Assembly: GCA_023460315.1 (NCBI GenBank)
Contig: JAEWQO010000086.1
Coordinates: 1-59,723, forward strand
Direction of reading: 5' to 3'
From: Actinomycetes bacterium
GTDB taxonomy: Bacteria; Actinomycetota; Coriobacteriia; Coriobacteriales; Eggerthellaceae
Length of the DNA stretch: 59,723 nucleotides
In this document: positions 1 to 8,689 of the stretch, in pieces
Layout of the letters: each line of letters starts with the position of its first letter
How positions within the stretch are numbered: the stretch's first letter is position 1
Notes under the pieces: model-generated
Told to the model about the DNA's origin: nothing
What the model saw: only the letters and a program-made list of their open reading frames with translations
Databases searched by the model: none
Program-made: the position numbers and the translations under genes

Positions 1-1
1 G

Positions 2-126
2 GCGGCTGCGGCGAGTCAAGGGCGATACGACTTGAGCAAGGCGAAGGGCAAGCGCCTCGAGACGCTGCCGGTGCCCCTTGGCCTCATGGGCCTAGAGCAA
101 ACCACCCTTTTGAAGGGTGGTCCATG
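2..126 (+). CDS. C-terminal end of an unrecognised protein (partial)
   Basis: An open frame enters from the left edge and ends at TGA 124-126. The visible tail of about 41 residues ends in GLEQTTLLKGGP. I do not recognise the family. The frame could be real, because the next gene starts only at 299 on the same strand, but so short a fragment in GC-rich DNA could be open by chance. A hairpin (101-121) overlaps its last codons. Confidence 0.35.
101..121 (+). terminator. hairpin at the end of the partial upstream gene
   Basis: ACCACCCTT and AAGGGTGGT form a perfect 9-bp stem around a TTG loop. No T-tract follows directly, so it is at best a weak intrinsic terminator, or only an mRNA 3'-end structure. 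Confidence 0.35.
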
Positions 127-298
127 ATTCTGTCTGCCTGTCTTTCTCGGCGAAAGGTTTGCGACGGCTCAGATGCGATGTGTATTCCTTCCCGCAAACC
201 GGGGGAGCTTTACGGAGCCCGTGCGCCTTTGCCGTTATCGCGCATACGTTTTTCAGCTTTGCCCGCGTGGCGAAGATTCTTCCTCTATACTAAGGGGC

Positions 299-2212
299 AT
301 GACAGCAAGCCCGAATGAGCACCGCGCAGAACCGGCTTCCCCGGCCTCAGACGGTCGGGCTTTGGGCATGCCTGAATCTTCTAGAACAGAGAGAGACAAA
401 GGACGCTCTGGGGCAGAAACGGCCGATGAGCGCTCTGGGACAGGGATGGAAACCGTTTTCGGCGAAGGTCGGGAAGCGGATTTTGGCAAGGTGGTCGATG
501 GATCGCCTGGGGATGGAATATCTTCCGTCGCTTCCGAGAAGGACTCTTCGGAAGAAAGCGGCCAGGCAAGCGGTCAAGCGGTCGGCCGAGAAGCTGACTT
601 GGACCTTCCCGCTCTGAGCGTTTTTGAGAATGGAGCCGCATGCCTGACGGGCGATCAGACATGCGCGCCGACGGAGCGCATTCTCGAACCTGAAGTGCGG
701 CGACATCACCGTCGCAAACGCAAGTTGCTTGAGTTCACGCATTCCTCAACCCGCGCGACGATGCTCATGCTGCTCGCCGCCATCCTTGCTCTCGTCATCG
801 AGAACACGCCCATATTGCCTTACTTTGCAGAATTTTGGCATACCTTCCAGATTGGTTTTTCTATCGGCGATTTCGCGCCGCATCTCACCCTCGAGCATTT
901 CATCAATGATTTTCTGATGGCGCTGTTTTTTCTGCTCGTTGGCCTCGAAATAAAATTCGAGATGACGGCCGGAGAATTGGTTCATCCCCGCAAAGCCTTG
1001 CTGCCGATCGTCGCCGCTGCCGGAGGTGCCATCATCCCTGCTTTCGTGTATTTGGCTGTCAATGTTGGCAGCGGATTTGAGAGCGGATGGGGCGTTCCCA
1101 TGGCAAACGACATAGCGTTTTGCCTGGGTATCTTGGCGTTGTTGGGGGATCGGGTTCCGTCAGGCCTGCGGTCGTTTCTCTCCACGTTGACCATTGCCGA
1201 CGACATGATCGCCATCACGGTGATCGCGCTGTTCTACACCGCAAATCTTGATATCGCGTGGCTTCTGGGAGGACTTGCTCTGTTTGGGGTTCTGCTGGTG
1301 TTCAATCGCATGCACATCTATGACCTGTTGCCCTATCTGGCGGTTGGCTTGGGAATGTGGGCGTGTTTTCTCCTTTCGGGCGTTCACGCCACTATCGCCG
1401 GGGTGCTGTTGGCCATGGCCATTCCGGCGAAATCGCAGATAAAGCTTGACCGGGTGCCCTCCTGGTTCAAGGCTCGCGCACGCACGACCGAGGACAGCTA
1501 TGACCAGGGTGAACCTGATATCGTGCAGAAGGAATATCTTCACGAGATCAGGGAGATCGGTCATGTTTCCCGCATGGCCATACCGCCCATAACACGTCTC
1601 GATGATCGTCTTCACGTTCCCGTGTACTTTTTTATTTTGCCGCTGTTTGCGTTTTCGAATGCAAGCGTGATGCTGGCGGGAATGGATCCCCTTGCGGTCA
1701 TCACGAATCCCGTGACCATTGGCGTGTTCTGTGGCCTGCTGTTCGGCAAGCCCTTCGGCATCTTCATTGCCACTTGGCTCGTGGTTAAGCTGCGGCTCTC
1801 GGATTTGCCTCAGGGGGTTAACTGGGGCCATATTGCCGGCGTTTCCATTTTGGGCGGCGTCGGCTTCACCATGGCCATCTTTGTGACGAACCTCGCATTT
1901 TCCGACACGGCCACCATCGCCATGGCGAAAGCTGCCATTCTGGCGGCATCGATGGTTGCTGGCTTGGTCGGGTTCTTTGTCCTGCGTCGCGTGACCGATG
2001 ACGGTGACGTGGACGATGCGGATGACGGAGGCAGCGGCCTTGGCGGTGGCGCGGAGGCCGTTGACGAAGCTGTGTCCGTTGTCGCTGAAGCGGCCTTCAA
2101 CGCCGCCGACGCGGCCACCGATGCCATCGGTGGCGGGATGCCCCGCGACGACGAGGGTTCTGGACAGATGGCGGGCAGGTCTCTCGCTCTCGACTACGGG
2201 CCGGCGCGCTGA
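299..2212 (+). CDS. nhaA: Na+/H+ antiporter NhaA with a long N-terminal extension
   Basis: This is an inner-membrane Na+/H+ antiporter that exports sodium in exchange for protons. The signatures of the family are clear: INDFLMALFFLLVGLEIK, GVPMANDIAFCLGILALLGD, the paired aspartates in TIADDMIAI (the D163/D164 pair of E. coli NhaA), the helix-X lysine in LLFGKPFGI, and GGVGFTMAIF. Start ATG 299 is chosen over an upstream ATG at 173 because AAGGGG sits 2-7 nt before it and a TATACT -10-like box lies at 286-291. The protein is about 637 aa. Some 150 residues precede the first membrane segment and are rich in charged and small residues; E. coli NhaA has only a short N-terminus. The C-terminal tail is Asp/Gly/Ala-rich. 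The position of E. coli T132 (ATD) is Asn here (AND). Confidence 0.95.
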   Translation: MTASPNEHRAEPASPASDGRALGMPESSRTERDKGRSGAETADERSGTGMETVFGEGREADFGKVVDGSPGDGISSVASEKDSSEESGQASGQAVGREADLDLPALSVFENGAACLTGDQTCAPTERILEPEVRRHHRRKRKLLEFTHSSTRATMLMLLAAILALVIENTPILPYFAEFWHTFQIGFSIGDFAPHLTLEHFINDFLMALFFLLVGLEIKFEMTAGELVHPRKALLPIVAAAGGAIIPAFVYLAVNVGSGFESGWGVPMANDIAFCLGILALLGDRVPSGLRSFLSTLTIADDMIAITVIALFYTANLDIAWLLGGLALFGVLLVFNRMHIYDLLPYLAVGLGMWACFLLSGVHATIAGVLLAMAIPAKSQIKLDRVPSWFKARARTTEDSYDQGEPDIVQKEYLHEIREIGHVSRMAIPPITRLDDRLHVPVYFFILPLFAFSNASVMLAGMDPLAVITNPVTIGVFCGLLFGKPFGIFIATWLVVKLRLSDLPQGVNWGHIAGVSILGGVGFTMAIFVTNLAFSDTATIAMAKAAILAASMVAGLVGFFVLRRVTDDGDVDDADDGGSGLGGGAEAVDEAVSVVAEAAFNAADAATDAIGGGMPRDDEGSGQMAGRSLALDYGPAR

Positions 2213-2221
2213 CGGGCGCCA

Positions 2222-2671
2222 TCACCGCTTGGATGTCATCGTGCGCTGATGGGGAAGCTCAGACGTGCAATGGGGGCAACGGGTCGCGCCTTCTGCCACG
2301 TCCTGCAGGCAATAGGGACATTTGGGTGCATGCTTCTCTTCAACGGCTTTGTTGCGGTCGGCCAAGGAGCGTGCCTTGTTAAGGGCCTTCACAAGGAGAA
2401 ATACCACGAGCGCGATGATGAGGAACTGAATGATGGCACTGATGAGGTTGCCGTAGGTAATCGAAGCCGGGTTAGCGCCTGTGCCCACCACAATCTTCAT
2501 TTCCGAGAAGTCCACGCCGCCGGTGACCAGTGAGACAATAGGCATGATCAAGTCATTCACCACCGAGTTAACGATGGCGGTGAACGCTGCGCCGATGACA
2601 ACCGCAACGGCGAGATCCATGACATTGCCCTTGCCGATGAATTCCTTGAATTCCTCGAAAAACTTCTTCAT
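2222..2671 (-). CDS. mscL: large-conductance mechanosensitive channel MscL with C-terminal zinc ribbon
   Basis: This is a homopentameric membrane channel that opens under membrane tension and releases solutes during hypo-osmotic shock. It has the MscL start MKKFFEEFKEFIGKGNVMDLAVAVVIGAAF, the first transmembrane helix with IVNSVVNDLIMPIV, and a second helix (about residues 75-95, AIIQFLIIALVVFLLVKALN). The tail CPYCLQDVAEGATRCPHC is a CxxC...CxxC zinc ribbon, an addition seen in some actinobacterial MscL proteins and absent from E. coli. The start at 2671 has AAAGG upstream. A longer open frame to 3328 only overlaps menF antisense and is rejected. It converges with nhaA, with 9 nt between the stops. 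Confidence 0.93.
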   Translation of the reverse strand: MKKFFEEFKEFIGKGNVMDLAVAVVIGAAFTAIVNSVVNDLIMPIVSLVTGGVDFSEMKIVVGTGANPASITYGNLISAIIQFLIIALVVFLLVKALNKARSLADRNKAVEEKHAPKCPYCLQDVAEGATRCPHCTSELPHQRTMTSKR

Positions 2672-2896
2672 GGCGTGCCTTTCGCAAAGAGGGGCCAATT
2701 GAGTCGCGCGAAGGGACGTGATTTGCCTGTCTCCGACCGCGGAGCCTGGACTCGGCGGAAGGGACACGACGCCCACGCGCATAGCTGCAAGCAGCCAGTA
2801 TAGAATACGTCGTGCTAGAATGCGGACAACAACAAGCTTTGTTGCCGATTCGGTGCGCATGACGGGAAAGCCGACGGCATAGACGGGAGAACCACG

Positions 2897-4249
2897 ATGA
2901 GGATCCATTCGCACACGCAGCTGATCGAAGCCGACATAGTCGATGCGTTCTGCGTGTTGCAGAAGGGCTTTACTGACCAGTTCGTGTACTACGACAAGCA
3001 GAGCGCTTGTCGCTACTTGGGTCTGGGACGCTGCATCGCGTTGCCGACACTCGATGATGTCGAGAACGAACTGGAGGGTCCTGCCGAGCAGCCTCCCGTG
3101 TATTTCTCGTTCAACCGGTTCGATGCGGAGAATTCCTCGCCGACCGACGAGTTGTTCGAGGCGTTCCCCCGCTTGGATTTCATGCTGCCTGAAATCGTCC
3201 TCATTCAGAATGAACGAGGCACGATGCTCCAGGTCAATTCTCTTGGCCCGGTGTATCCGGGGCGGATTCAGCGTTTTGTGCGTCAGGTGCTGGCCGCGCC
3301 GCCGCGCCGCCGCAGGACAATTTCCCACACGATCAAGCCCGACTCCCGTGAGCTTTGGCGTGAGCAGGTGGCGAAGGCCCTTGAGGCCATCGGCGAGGGA
3401 CGAGTGGACAAGGTGGTGCTGTCAAGACGCAAGAAGATTGTGTCTGATCAGCCCTTTTCTTCCAAGGATCTGCTGGTGAATCTCATTGATGGGCCTGCGC
3501 GCGGCACGGTGCTGCTCTACCGGTATGCCGATGTTTTCTTTTGTGGCTGCACGCCGGAGCTGCTGGTGCGCAAGCAAGGCACGCGGTTGGAGAGCATGTG
3601 CCTGGCGGGGACGTGCCCGGCGGGGTCGTCGGAAGAAGAGCGCCGGTCTTTTGCCGAAGGCCTTTTGGCTGACTCCAAGAACCGGGCAGAACATGATTAC
3701 GTGGTGCGGTTTATCCGCGAAGTGTTCCGCCGCACCTGCTACGACGTGAATGTTCCGGAGGAGCCGGGCATTTTGTCGCTGACCCATGTGCAGCATCTGT
3801 ACACGCCGGCGACAGCACACCTGCTCGAAGGCGTTGACCTGGAGGAGATGAAGGGGGATTTGCATCCGACACCGGCCGTTGCGGGCGCGCCCGTCGGCGA
3901 GGCGAAAATGCTCATCCGTTCCCTTGAGCCGTACAATCGCGGCTTCTTCGCCGGCGCCTGTGGGTATGTGGACGGTGACGGCGATGGCGCGTTTTCCGTG
4001 GCTCTGCGCACCGGCGTGTTTGATGGCGAGATGGGCTGGGCATATGCCGGATGCGGCATTGTGGCGGGGAGCGTGGCGGACGACGAATACGATGAGATCG
4101 GCATGAAGCTGAAGACGATACTTTCCGCCTTCGATGGGGAGGAAGGCACTGCCGAAAACGGAGCGGGCGACGCAGAAGGTTGGAAACCCGTTTTTGAAAG
4201 TGCGACCGGCGGGAGTAAGGCTTTCCTTGATGCGGAGGAGACACGATGA
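2897..4249 (+). CDS. menF: isochorismate synthase (menaquinone pathway)
   Basis: It converts chorismate to isochorismate, the first committed step of the classical menaquinone pathway, in the cytosol. The C-terminal chorismate-binding domain is complete: KVVLSRRKKIV (general-base Lys region), LAGTCPAG, the acidic DSKNRAEHDYVV block, KGDLHPTPAVAGAP, GFFAGACGYVD and YAGCGIVAGS. Its length of 450 aa is normal. It is the first gene of a tight operon: its stop overlaps the menD start as ATGA (4246-4249). It is divergent from mscL over a 225-nt intergenic region that should hold both promoters, where TATAGAAT-like and TAGAAT boxes are visible near 2799-2820. Confidence 0.93.
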   Translation: MRIHSHTQLIEADIVDAFCVLQKGFTDQFVYYDKQSACRYLGLGRCIALPTLDDVENELEGPAEQPPVYFSFNRFDAENSSPTDELFEAFPRLDFMLPEIVLIQNERGTMLQVNSLGPVYPGRIQRFVRQVLAAPPRRRRTISHTIKPDSRELWREQVAKALEAIGEGRVDKVVLSRRKKIVSDQPFSSKDLLVNLIDGPARGTVLLYRYADVFFCGCTPELLVRKQGTRLESMCLAGTCPAGSSEEERRSFAEGLLADSKNRAEHDYVVRFIREVFRRTCYDVNVPEEPGILSLTHVQHLYTPATAHLLEGVDLEEMKGDLHPTPAVAGAPVGEAKMLIRSLEPYNRGFFAGACGYVDGDGDGAFSVALRTGVFDGEMGWAYAGCGIVAGSVADDEYDEIGMKLKTILSAFDGEEGTAENGAGDAEGWKPVFESATGGSKAFLDAEETR

Positions 4250-6192
4250 GCATGGAGGGACCGGGTGCCTCGTCACGGGAAAGCGCGCTGTTCCTCGTGG
4301 CCTTTTTCGACGAGCTGTCGCGCTGGGGCGTGCGCGACGTGGTGGTGAGCCCTGGCTCGCGATCGACGCCCCTTGCCATGACGGCGTACGAGCTGTCGCG
4401 CCGCTTTCCTGACCGCCTGCGTGTCTTCGTGGACATCGACGAACGCGGTGCGGCGTTTTTCGCCTTGGGCAAGGGAAAGGCGACCGGTCGTCCGGCAGCG
4501 CTGATCTGCACGTCAGGCACGGCTGTTGCCAACTATTACCCGGCGGTGCTTGAAGCCGAATCTTCCCGGGTTCCCTTGATCGTGCTGACGGGTGACCGCC
4601 CGCCCCGGCTCCAGGGGCTTGGCGCTCCGCAGACCTGTGACCAGATGAAGGTCTACGGCGACCATGTCCGCCGCTTCCAGCACATGCCGCTTCCGGCAAC
4701 CGATGAGGCGTCGATGGCGTTCGTCCGGCAGATGGCGCGCGAGGCCTGCATCCACGCGCGGGGAACGACGTGGTGCTGGGAGGACGATGACGCTCCCGGA
4801 GCAAAGGGGCTCGGTGCCCGCCTTGCGGGGGCATGCTCGGGTGGACCCGTGCACTTCAACTTTCCTTTCGACGAGCCTCTCAGGCCCGATTTCAGCAGTG
4901 TTGGGCTGTTTGATTGGGGGTCTTTCGAATCTGCGGCGACACGTGAGGACGAAGACGCCTCCGGAAACGGCGCTTTGGGGCGCTCTTTGCCGCACGTGCG
5001 CGGAATTGCGGCGACGCATTCGACAGTCGAGCCCTGCCATGCGGCGCAGATCGAGAGGATGCTGGCTGGTGGGCATGCGCTTGTGCTTGCAGGGGAAGGG
5101 ACCTGCGCGACAGAGGAAGAGGCGCGTGCGGTGCTGGCGTGGGCTCGCTTGTTTGGCCTGCCGCTTTTGGCGGATCCGCTCTCCGGTCTGCGCAGCTTTG
5201 ATGAGGCGTTGGTCATAGACAACTATGACAGCGTGATCGAGCGGGGTGGTGTGGTTTCTCCCGATCTGGTTCCTGAGGTCGTTGTGCGGTTCGGTCGCTA
5301 TCCGGTGTCAAAGCGGGCAACGCAGCTCATGTCCGGCGCTGCGCCGCTGCAGATCGTCGTTGACCCGATGGAGACGCGCGACTTCAACAGTGCCACCGAC
5401 CTGTTTGTCCGCTGCGAAGCGGCCGATTTTGCCCGCTCGATGACGGCCGCAGCTGGGGTTTGCCGAGGGGGCGAATCCGAGAGGCGGCAGGTTGCATTTG
5501 CCGATGCGTGGACGGTCGCCAACAATGCCGCGAGAGCGCGCATAGTGGCTTCAGCCACGTGCGATTCAGGTTTTGAGGGGGCCTTCGTCCACCGTGTGGT
5601 TGAGCTTGCTCCAGCTGGATCGTGCCTGTTCGTGGCCAGCTCCATGAGCGTGCGTGCCCTTGACACGTTCTATCTCAAGACAGACAAGCCTTTGGCTGTG
5701 CTCTGCAATCGCGGCCTCAACGGCATTGATGGCACGGTGTCGTCTGCCTTGGGCGCTGCCCAGAGCTTTTCCCAGACGACGCTGCTTATCGGTGACCTCG
5801 CCTTGTTGCATGACCTGAATGCGCTTTCGTTGCAGCGGGAATTGCGGTTCCAACGTGAGTCGGCCGGTTCACGGATGTCTGGTGACGTGGGTCCGAGCGT
5901 CATCGTTGTCCTGTTGAACAACAACGGTGGCGCCATTTTCGACATGTTGCCCCAAAAATCTGCCGACGGATATTTCGATCGGCTGTTCCTCACTCCTCAA
6001 GATGTCGATTTCGAGGCTGCGGCCGAGGCGTTTGCCGTGCCGTACCGCCGCGCGGAGACCGTGGGGGCGTTCGAAAACGCTTATCGTGGATTTTTGGGCG
6101 TGCCGGGCATCTCCCTCATCGAGGTGCCCGTGCCGCTGAGAGGCCTTGAGGAGCGGTATGCTCCCTGCTGGTCTGCTGGCGGGGAATCCTGA
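4246..6192 (+). CDS. menD: SEPHCHC synthase MenD
   Basis: This is a thiamine-diphosphate enzyme that adds 2-oxoglutarate (with decarboxylation) to isochorismate, giving SEPHCHC. Family hallmarks are VVVSPGSRSTPLAM at the N-terminus, the catalytic-glutamate block DIDERGAAFFALGKGKATGRP, the LICTSGTAVANYYPAVLEA loop, TGDRPPRLQGLGAPQT, and the C-terminal ThDP/metal motif VVLLNNNGGAIFDMLPQ. The length of 648 aa is slightly above the usual 550-600. An acidic or variable stretch near residues 170-260 accounts for the difference. It is translationally coupled to menF (ATGA overlap) and to menH (TGATG overlap at 6190-6194). Confidence 0.95.
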   Translation: MSMEGPGASSRESALFLVAFFDELSRWGVRDVVVSPGSRSTPLAMTAYELSRRFPDRLRVFVDIDERGAAFFALGKGKATGRPAALICTSGTAVANYYPAVLEAESSRVPLIVLTGDRPPRLQGLGAPQTCDQMKVYGDHVRRFQHMPLPATDEASMAFVRQMAREACIHARGTTWCWEDDDAPGAKGLGARLAGACSGGPVHFNFPFDEPLRPDFSSVGLFDWGSFESAATREDEDASGNGALGRSLPHVRGIAATHSTVEPCHAAQIERMLAGGHALVLAGEGTCATEEEARAVLAWARLFGLPLLADPLSGLRSFDEALVIDNYDSVIERGGVVSPDLVPEVVVRFGRYPVSKRATQLMSGAAPLQIVVDPMETRDFNSATDLFVRCEAADFARSMTAAAGVCRGGESERRQVAFADAWTVANNAARARIVASATCDSGFEGAFVHRVVELAPAGSCLFVASSMSVRALDTFYLKTDKPLAVLCNRGLNGIDGTVSSALGAAQSFSQTTLLIGDLALLHDLNALSLQRELRFQRESAGSRMSGDVGPSVIVVLLNNNGGAIFDMLPQKSADGYFDRLFLTPQDVDFEAAAEAFAVPYRRAETVGAFENAYRGFLGVPGISLIEVPVPLRGLEERYAPCWSAGGES

Positions 6193-7175
6193 TGGAGCGC
6201 GAGGCCGCCCGACGGAGTCGGCGCTTCTTGTTTCGGGGGGTGTCGTACCGGTACATGACGTGGGATGCTCCTTCGATCCCGGGCGAGCTGGCCGCTCCTG
6301 TCGTTTTGGTGCATGGGTTTTCCCAGAGCTCCGCGACATGGGAAGGAATTGCTCCGCGCCTTGCGCAGAGCCGTGTCGTGCATGCCTTTGAACTAGTGGG
6401 CCATGGCGGCAGCGACCTCCCAGAGGAGGCTGCCGCCTCTGGGCTTGAGGTGCAGGCCGACGCGCTTTCGGCATTCCTCGTCCACGTGTCCGCAGAGGCG
6501 AGTGCAAGCGTTCCGAGCCTTTGCGGCGGGGCTGAGGGAGCTGGTCGGTCGGAGACGGACGGCCCTCATCAGGAATGCGACCTGAAGCCCCTTGTCGTTG
6601 GCTATTCAATGGGCGGCCGCGTGGCTCTTGCTGCCGTGTGCCATGATCCGCGTCCTTTTGGTGCGCTTGTTCTGGAGGCGGCCGGGCTGGGGCCGACGAA
6701 TCCGGCCGAACGTTCCGCTGCTGCCGACCGCGACCTTCGCAACGCCGCCCGACTGCGTGCCGAGGGGATCGAGGCGTTCATGGACTACTGGGAGGAGCTT
6801 CCGTTGTTCGCCACGCAGCATGCGCTGCCCGATGCGGTTCGCGCGCGCATCCGCGCCGCGCGCCTTTCCAACGAGACGGAGGCGCTGGCTCGCTCGTTCG
6901 AGCATGCCGGGCAGCATGCCATGCCTTCCCGGTCCTCTGTCTTGGAGGCGCTCGAGAAGAGCGGCTTGCCCGTGCTCTATCTGGTGGGAGAGCTTGATCG
7001 GAAGTATCGATTGCTGTCGGAGGAGGTGGCGGCGCTGCCTGGTGCGGAGGCGTATGTCGTTTCCGGCGCCGGCCATGATACCCATCTGGAGAATCCCTCG
7101 GCGTTCGTGCGCTGCCTCACGGATTTCCTGGAAGCGGTTTCGCCGAGTTCATGCTCTGTGCGGGAGGTCCGGTGA
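6192..7175 (+). CDS. menH: SHCHC synthase MenH (alpha/beta hydrolase)
   Basis: This is an alpha/beta-hydrolase fold enzyme predicted to eliminate pyruvate from SEPHCHC to give SHCHC. The oxyanion-hole motif is VLVHGFSQSSATW, the nucleophile elbow VVGYSMGG (Ser), the acid is in YLVGELDRKY and the catalytic His in GAGHDTHLENP. At 327 aa it is longer than E. coli MenH (about 250 aa) because of a lid insertion between the GHGGSDLP motif and the nucleophile elbow. Its start overlaps the menD stop, so it is cotranslated. Family assignment alone could be a generic hydrolase, but position and motifs favour MenH. Confidence 0.88.
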   Translation: MEREAARRSRRFLFRGVSYRYMTWDAPSIPGELAAPVVLVHGFSQSSATWEGIAPRLAQSRVVHAFELVGHGGSDLPEEAAASGLEVQADALSAFLVHVSAEASASVPSLCGGAEGAGRSETDGPHQECDLKPLVVGYSMGGRVALAAVCHDPRPFGALVLEAAGLGPTNPAERSAAADRDLRNAARLRAEGIEAFMDYWEELPLFATQHALPDAVRARIRAARLSNETEALARSFEHAGQHAMPSRSSVLEALEKSGLPVLYLVGELDRKYRLLSEEVAALPGAEAYVVSGAGHDTHLENPSAFVRCLTDFLEAVSPSSCSVREVR

Positions 7176-7229
7176 TCCAACGCGGAGGTGCCGCTTCGGG
7201 CTGGTCTTTCGAAGCCGTTGCCCTTGATC

Positions 7230-7328
7230 GAGGGGAAAGGGCCGGATTCCGCCCCGCCGCTTTCATGACAGCTGGTGGGACAAGGACGCGGGCGAGGGGA
7301 AAGGGCTGAATTCCTCCCCGCCGCTTTC
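7230..7328 (+). repeat. two 35-bp direct repeats in the menH-menB gap
   Basis: Units 7230-7264 and 7294-7328 both run GAGGGGAAAGGG ... CCCCGCCGCTTTC and match at 32 of 35 positions, with a 64-nt period. They lie in a 558-nt stretch without a convincing gene. Confidence 0.7.
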
Positions 7329-7353
7329 CTTCCTGCATCTTCGTCTTCCCGCG

Positions 7354-7489
7354 GATCGTCTGGAATCGCGAGATAAGGGCAATTCTTTCGAGGAAGAAGG
7401 CTTCTGTGAAATTTGCGACCTGCGGGTTTTCGCCGAGTCCGCGGAGTGGCGGCCTAAAAGCTACCCATTTCTCGCGATCCCAGACGATC
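7354..7489. repeat. 26-bp inverted repeat, 84-nt spacer
   Basis: The left arm 7354-7379 (GATCGTCTGGAATCGCGAGA...) and the right arm 7464-7489 are reverse complements except at 3 of 26 positions. The spacer contains a smaller TCCGCGGA palindrome. It could be a large RNA hairpin or the ends of a small non-autonomous element. No coding sequence is recognised in it. Part of the left arm (TCGTCTGGAATC) recurs at about 13229. Confidence 0.7.
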
Positions 7490-7531
7490 GGCCCGTCCCT
7501 GGCTGGCGGTGGTCGGTTGACCCGGTTCGGA

Positions 7532-7561
7532 TTGAGCTGACGCAACCCGGTCTGGTATGCT
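7532..7561 (+). promoter_or_regulatory. candidate menB promoter
   Basis: TTGAGC (7532-7537) and TATGCT (7556-7561) are separated by 18 nt, a plausible sigma-70-type pair about 170 nt upstream of menB. The leader would include the hairpin at 7586-7607. This is inferred from sequence only. Confidence 0.4.
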
Positions 7562-7585
7562 CCTCCGTGCTCCCGCCCTCCGCGC

Positions 7586-7607
7586 AGCACCCGAACACGT
7601 GCTTTTT
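7586..7607 (+). terminator. short hairpin plus T5 in the menB leader
   Basis: AGCAC, an 8-nt loop and GTGCT are followed by a T-run ending at 7607. The GCAC arm can alternatively pair with GTGC at 7567-7570, so two mutually exclusive folds exist. That could be an attenuator in front of menB. The 5-bp stem is weak. Confidence 0.3.
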
Positions 7608-7733
7608 CGGAGATATTCTGAGACCAGATGCAAAAGGCTCTCAGACGAGTTACTATAGAGGATAATCCAATCGAGTTCTCTTCTTCCTCCTGCGCATTCC
7701 GTTCTCATCGACGCGCATTGAAAGGATGGTTTA

Positions 7734-8573
7734 ATGAGCAGCATCGTGTGGCAAGCTGGCAAGGCATACCGCGAGATCGTCTATGAGACGGCTGAAGGCA
7801 TTGCCAAGATCACCATCAATCGTCCTGAGCGCCGCAATGCGTTCACGCCCTTGACGGTGAATGAGCTGTATGATGCCTTTACTGAAGCGCGCGACGATGC
7901 GTCGATCGGCGTCATCATTCTGACCGGGGCCAACCATGGAGGATGCCACGAGGACGAGGCGTTCTGCTCTGGTGGCGATCAAAAGATTCGTGGCAACGGC
8001 GGCTATGTAGGTGAGGACAGCATTCCTCGCTTGAACGTTCTGGACTTGCAACGGCTCATCCGTGTGGTGCCCAAGCCCGTCATCGCCATGGTGAACGGCT
8101 ACGCCATCGGCGGCGGGCATGTGCTTCATATCCTGTGTGATCTGTCCCTTGCGGCCGAGACGGCGAAGTTTGGCCAGACGGGTCCCAAGGTCGGCAGTTT
8201 CGACGCCGGCTACGGTGCTGGCTATTTGGCGGCAATCGTCGGGCAGAAGAAAGCCCGCGAGATATGGTATCTCTGCCGTCAGTACACAGCGGCCGAGGCC
8301 TTGGAAATGGGCTTGGTCAATGCCGTTGTTCCTTTTGAGAAGCTGGAAGACGAATGCGTGGCGTGGGCGCGCGAGATGCTTCAATTCTCGCCTACGGCGC
8401 TGCGGTTCATGAAGGCCTCGTTCAATGCGGCGACTGATGGCTTGGCGGGTATCCAGCAGCTTGCCGGCGATGCAACGCTGTTGTACTACACGACCGATGA
8501 AGCGAAAGAGGGGAGAGACGCGTTTAAGGAAAAGCGCTCTCCCGACTTCACCCAATTCCCGAAGTTTCCCTAG
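7734..8573 (+). CDS. menB: 1,4-dihydroxy-2-naphthoyl-CoA synthase MenB
   Basis: This is a crotonase-fold enzyme that closes the second ring by Dieckmann-type cyclisation of o-succinylbenzoyl-CoA to DHNA-CoA. Diagnostic MenB motifs are NRPERRNAFTP, the oxyanion/active-site block CSGGDQKIRG, VNGYAIGGGHVLH and QTGPKVGSFDAGYG, plus the typical C-terminal EGRDAFKEKRSPDF. The QTGPKVGSFD context resembles the E. coli type, which uses bicarbonate as cofactor, rather than the Asp-carrying actinobacterial (Mycobacterium) type. The length of 279 aa is normal. The start at 7734 has GAAAGGATGG upstream. It lies 116 nt before menE-menC and belongs to the same pathway as menF-D-H, though separated from them by 558 nt. 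Confidence 0.96.
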   Translation: MSSIVWQAGKAYREIVYETAEGIAKITINRPERRNAFTPLTVNELYDAFTEARDDASIGVIILTGANHGGCHEDEAFCSGGDQKIRGNGGYVGEDSIPRLNVLDLQRLIRVVPKPVIAMVNGYAIGGGHVLHILCDLSLAAETAKFGQTGPKVGSFDAGYGAGYLAAIVGQKKAREIWYLCRQYTAAEALEMGLVNAVVPFEKLEDECVAWAREMLQFSPTALRFMKASFNAATDGLAGIQQLAGDATLLYYTTDEAKEGRDAFKEKRSPDFTQFPKFP

Positions 8574-8689
8574 GAGATTCACTCGGTTCGAGGGGGAGCG
8601 TGGCTGACGGAGAACAGCCTTCTCACGACTCCTGGATCCGGTGTGGCGTGGGGAGGGGAAAATGATCGAGAGGCAAGGCGGAGACGACG

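Noticed and set aside
2222..3328. Long minus-strand frame (368 codons) as one protein
   Set aside because: Only the part from 2671 downwards is MscL with a good start. The rest is antisense to menF and has no domain.
3422..4834. 470-codon minus-strand frame antisense to menF/menD
   Set aside because: Arg/Pro/Ser-rich shadow of the GC-rich sense genes, with no motif and no start signal.
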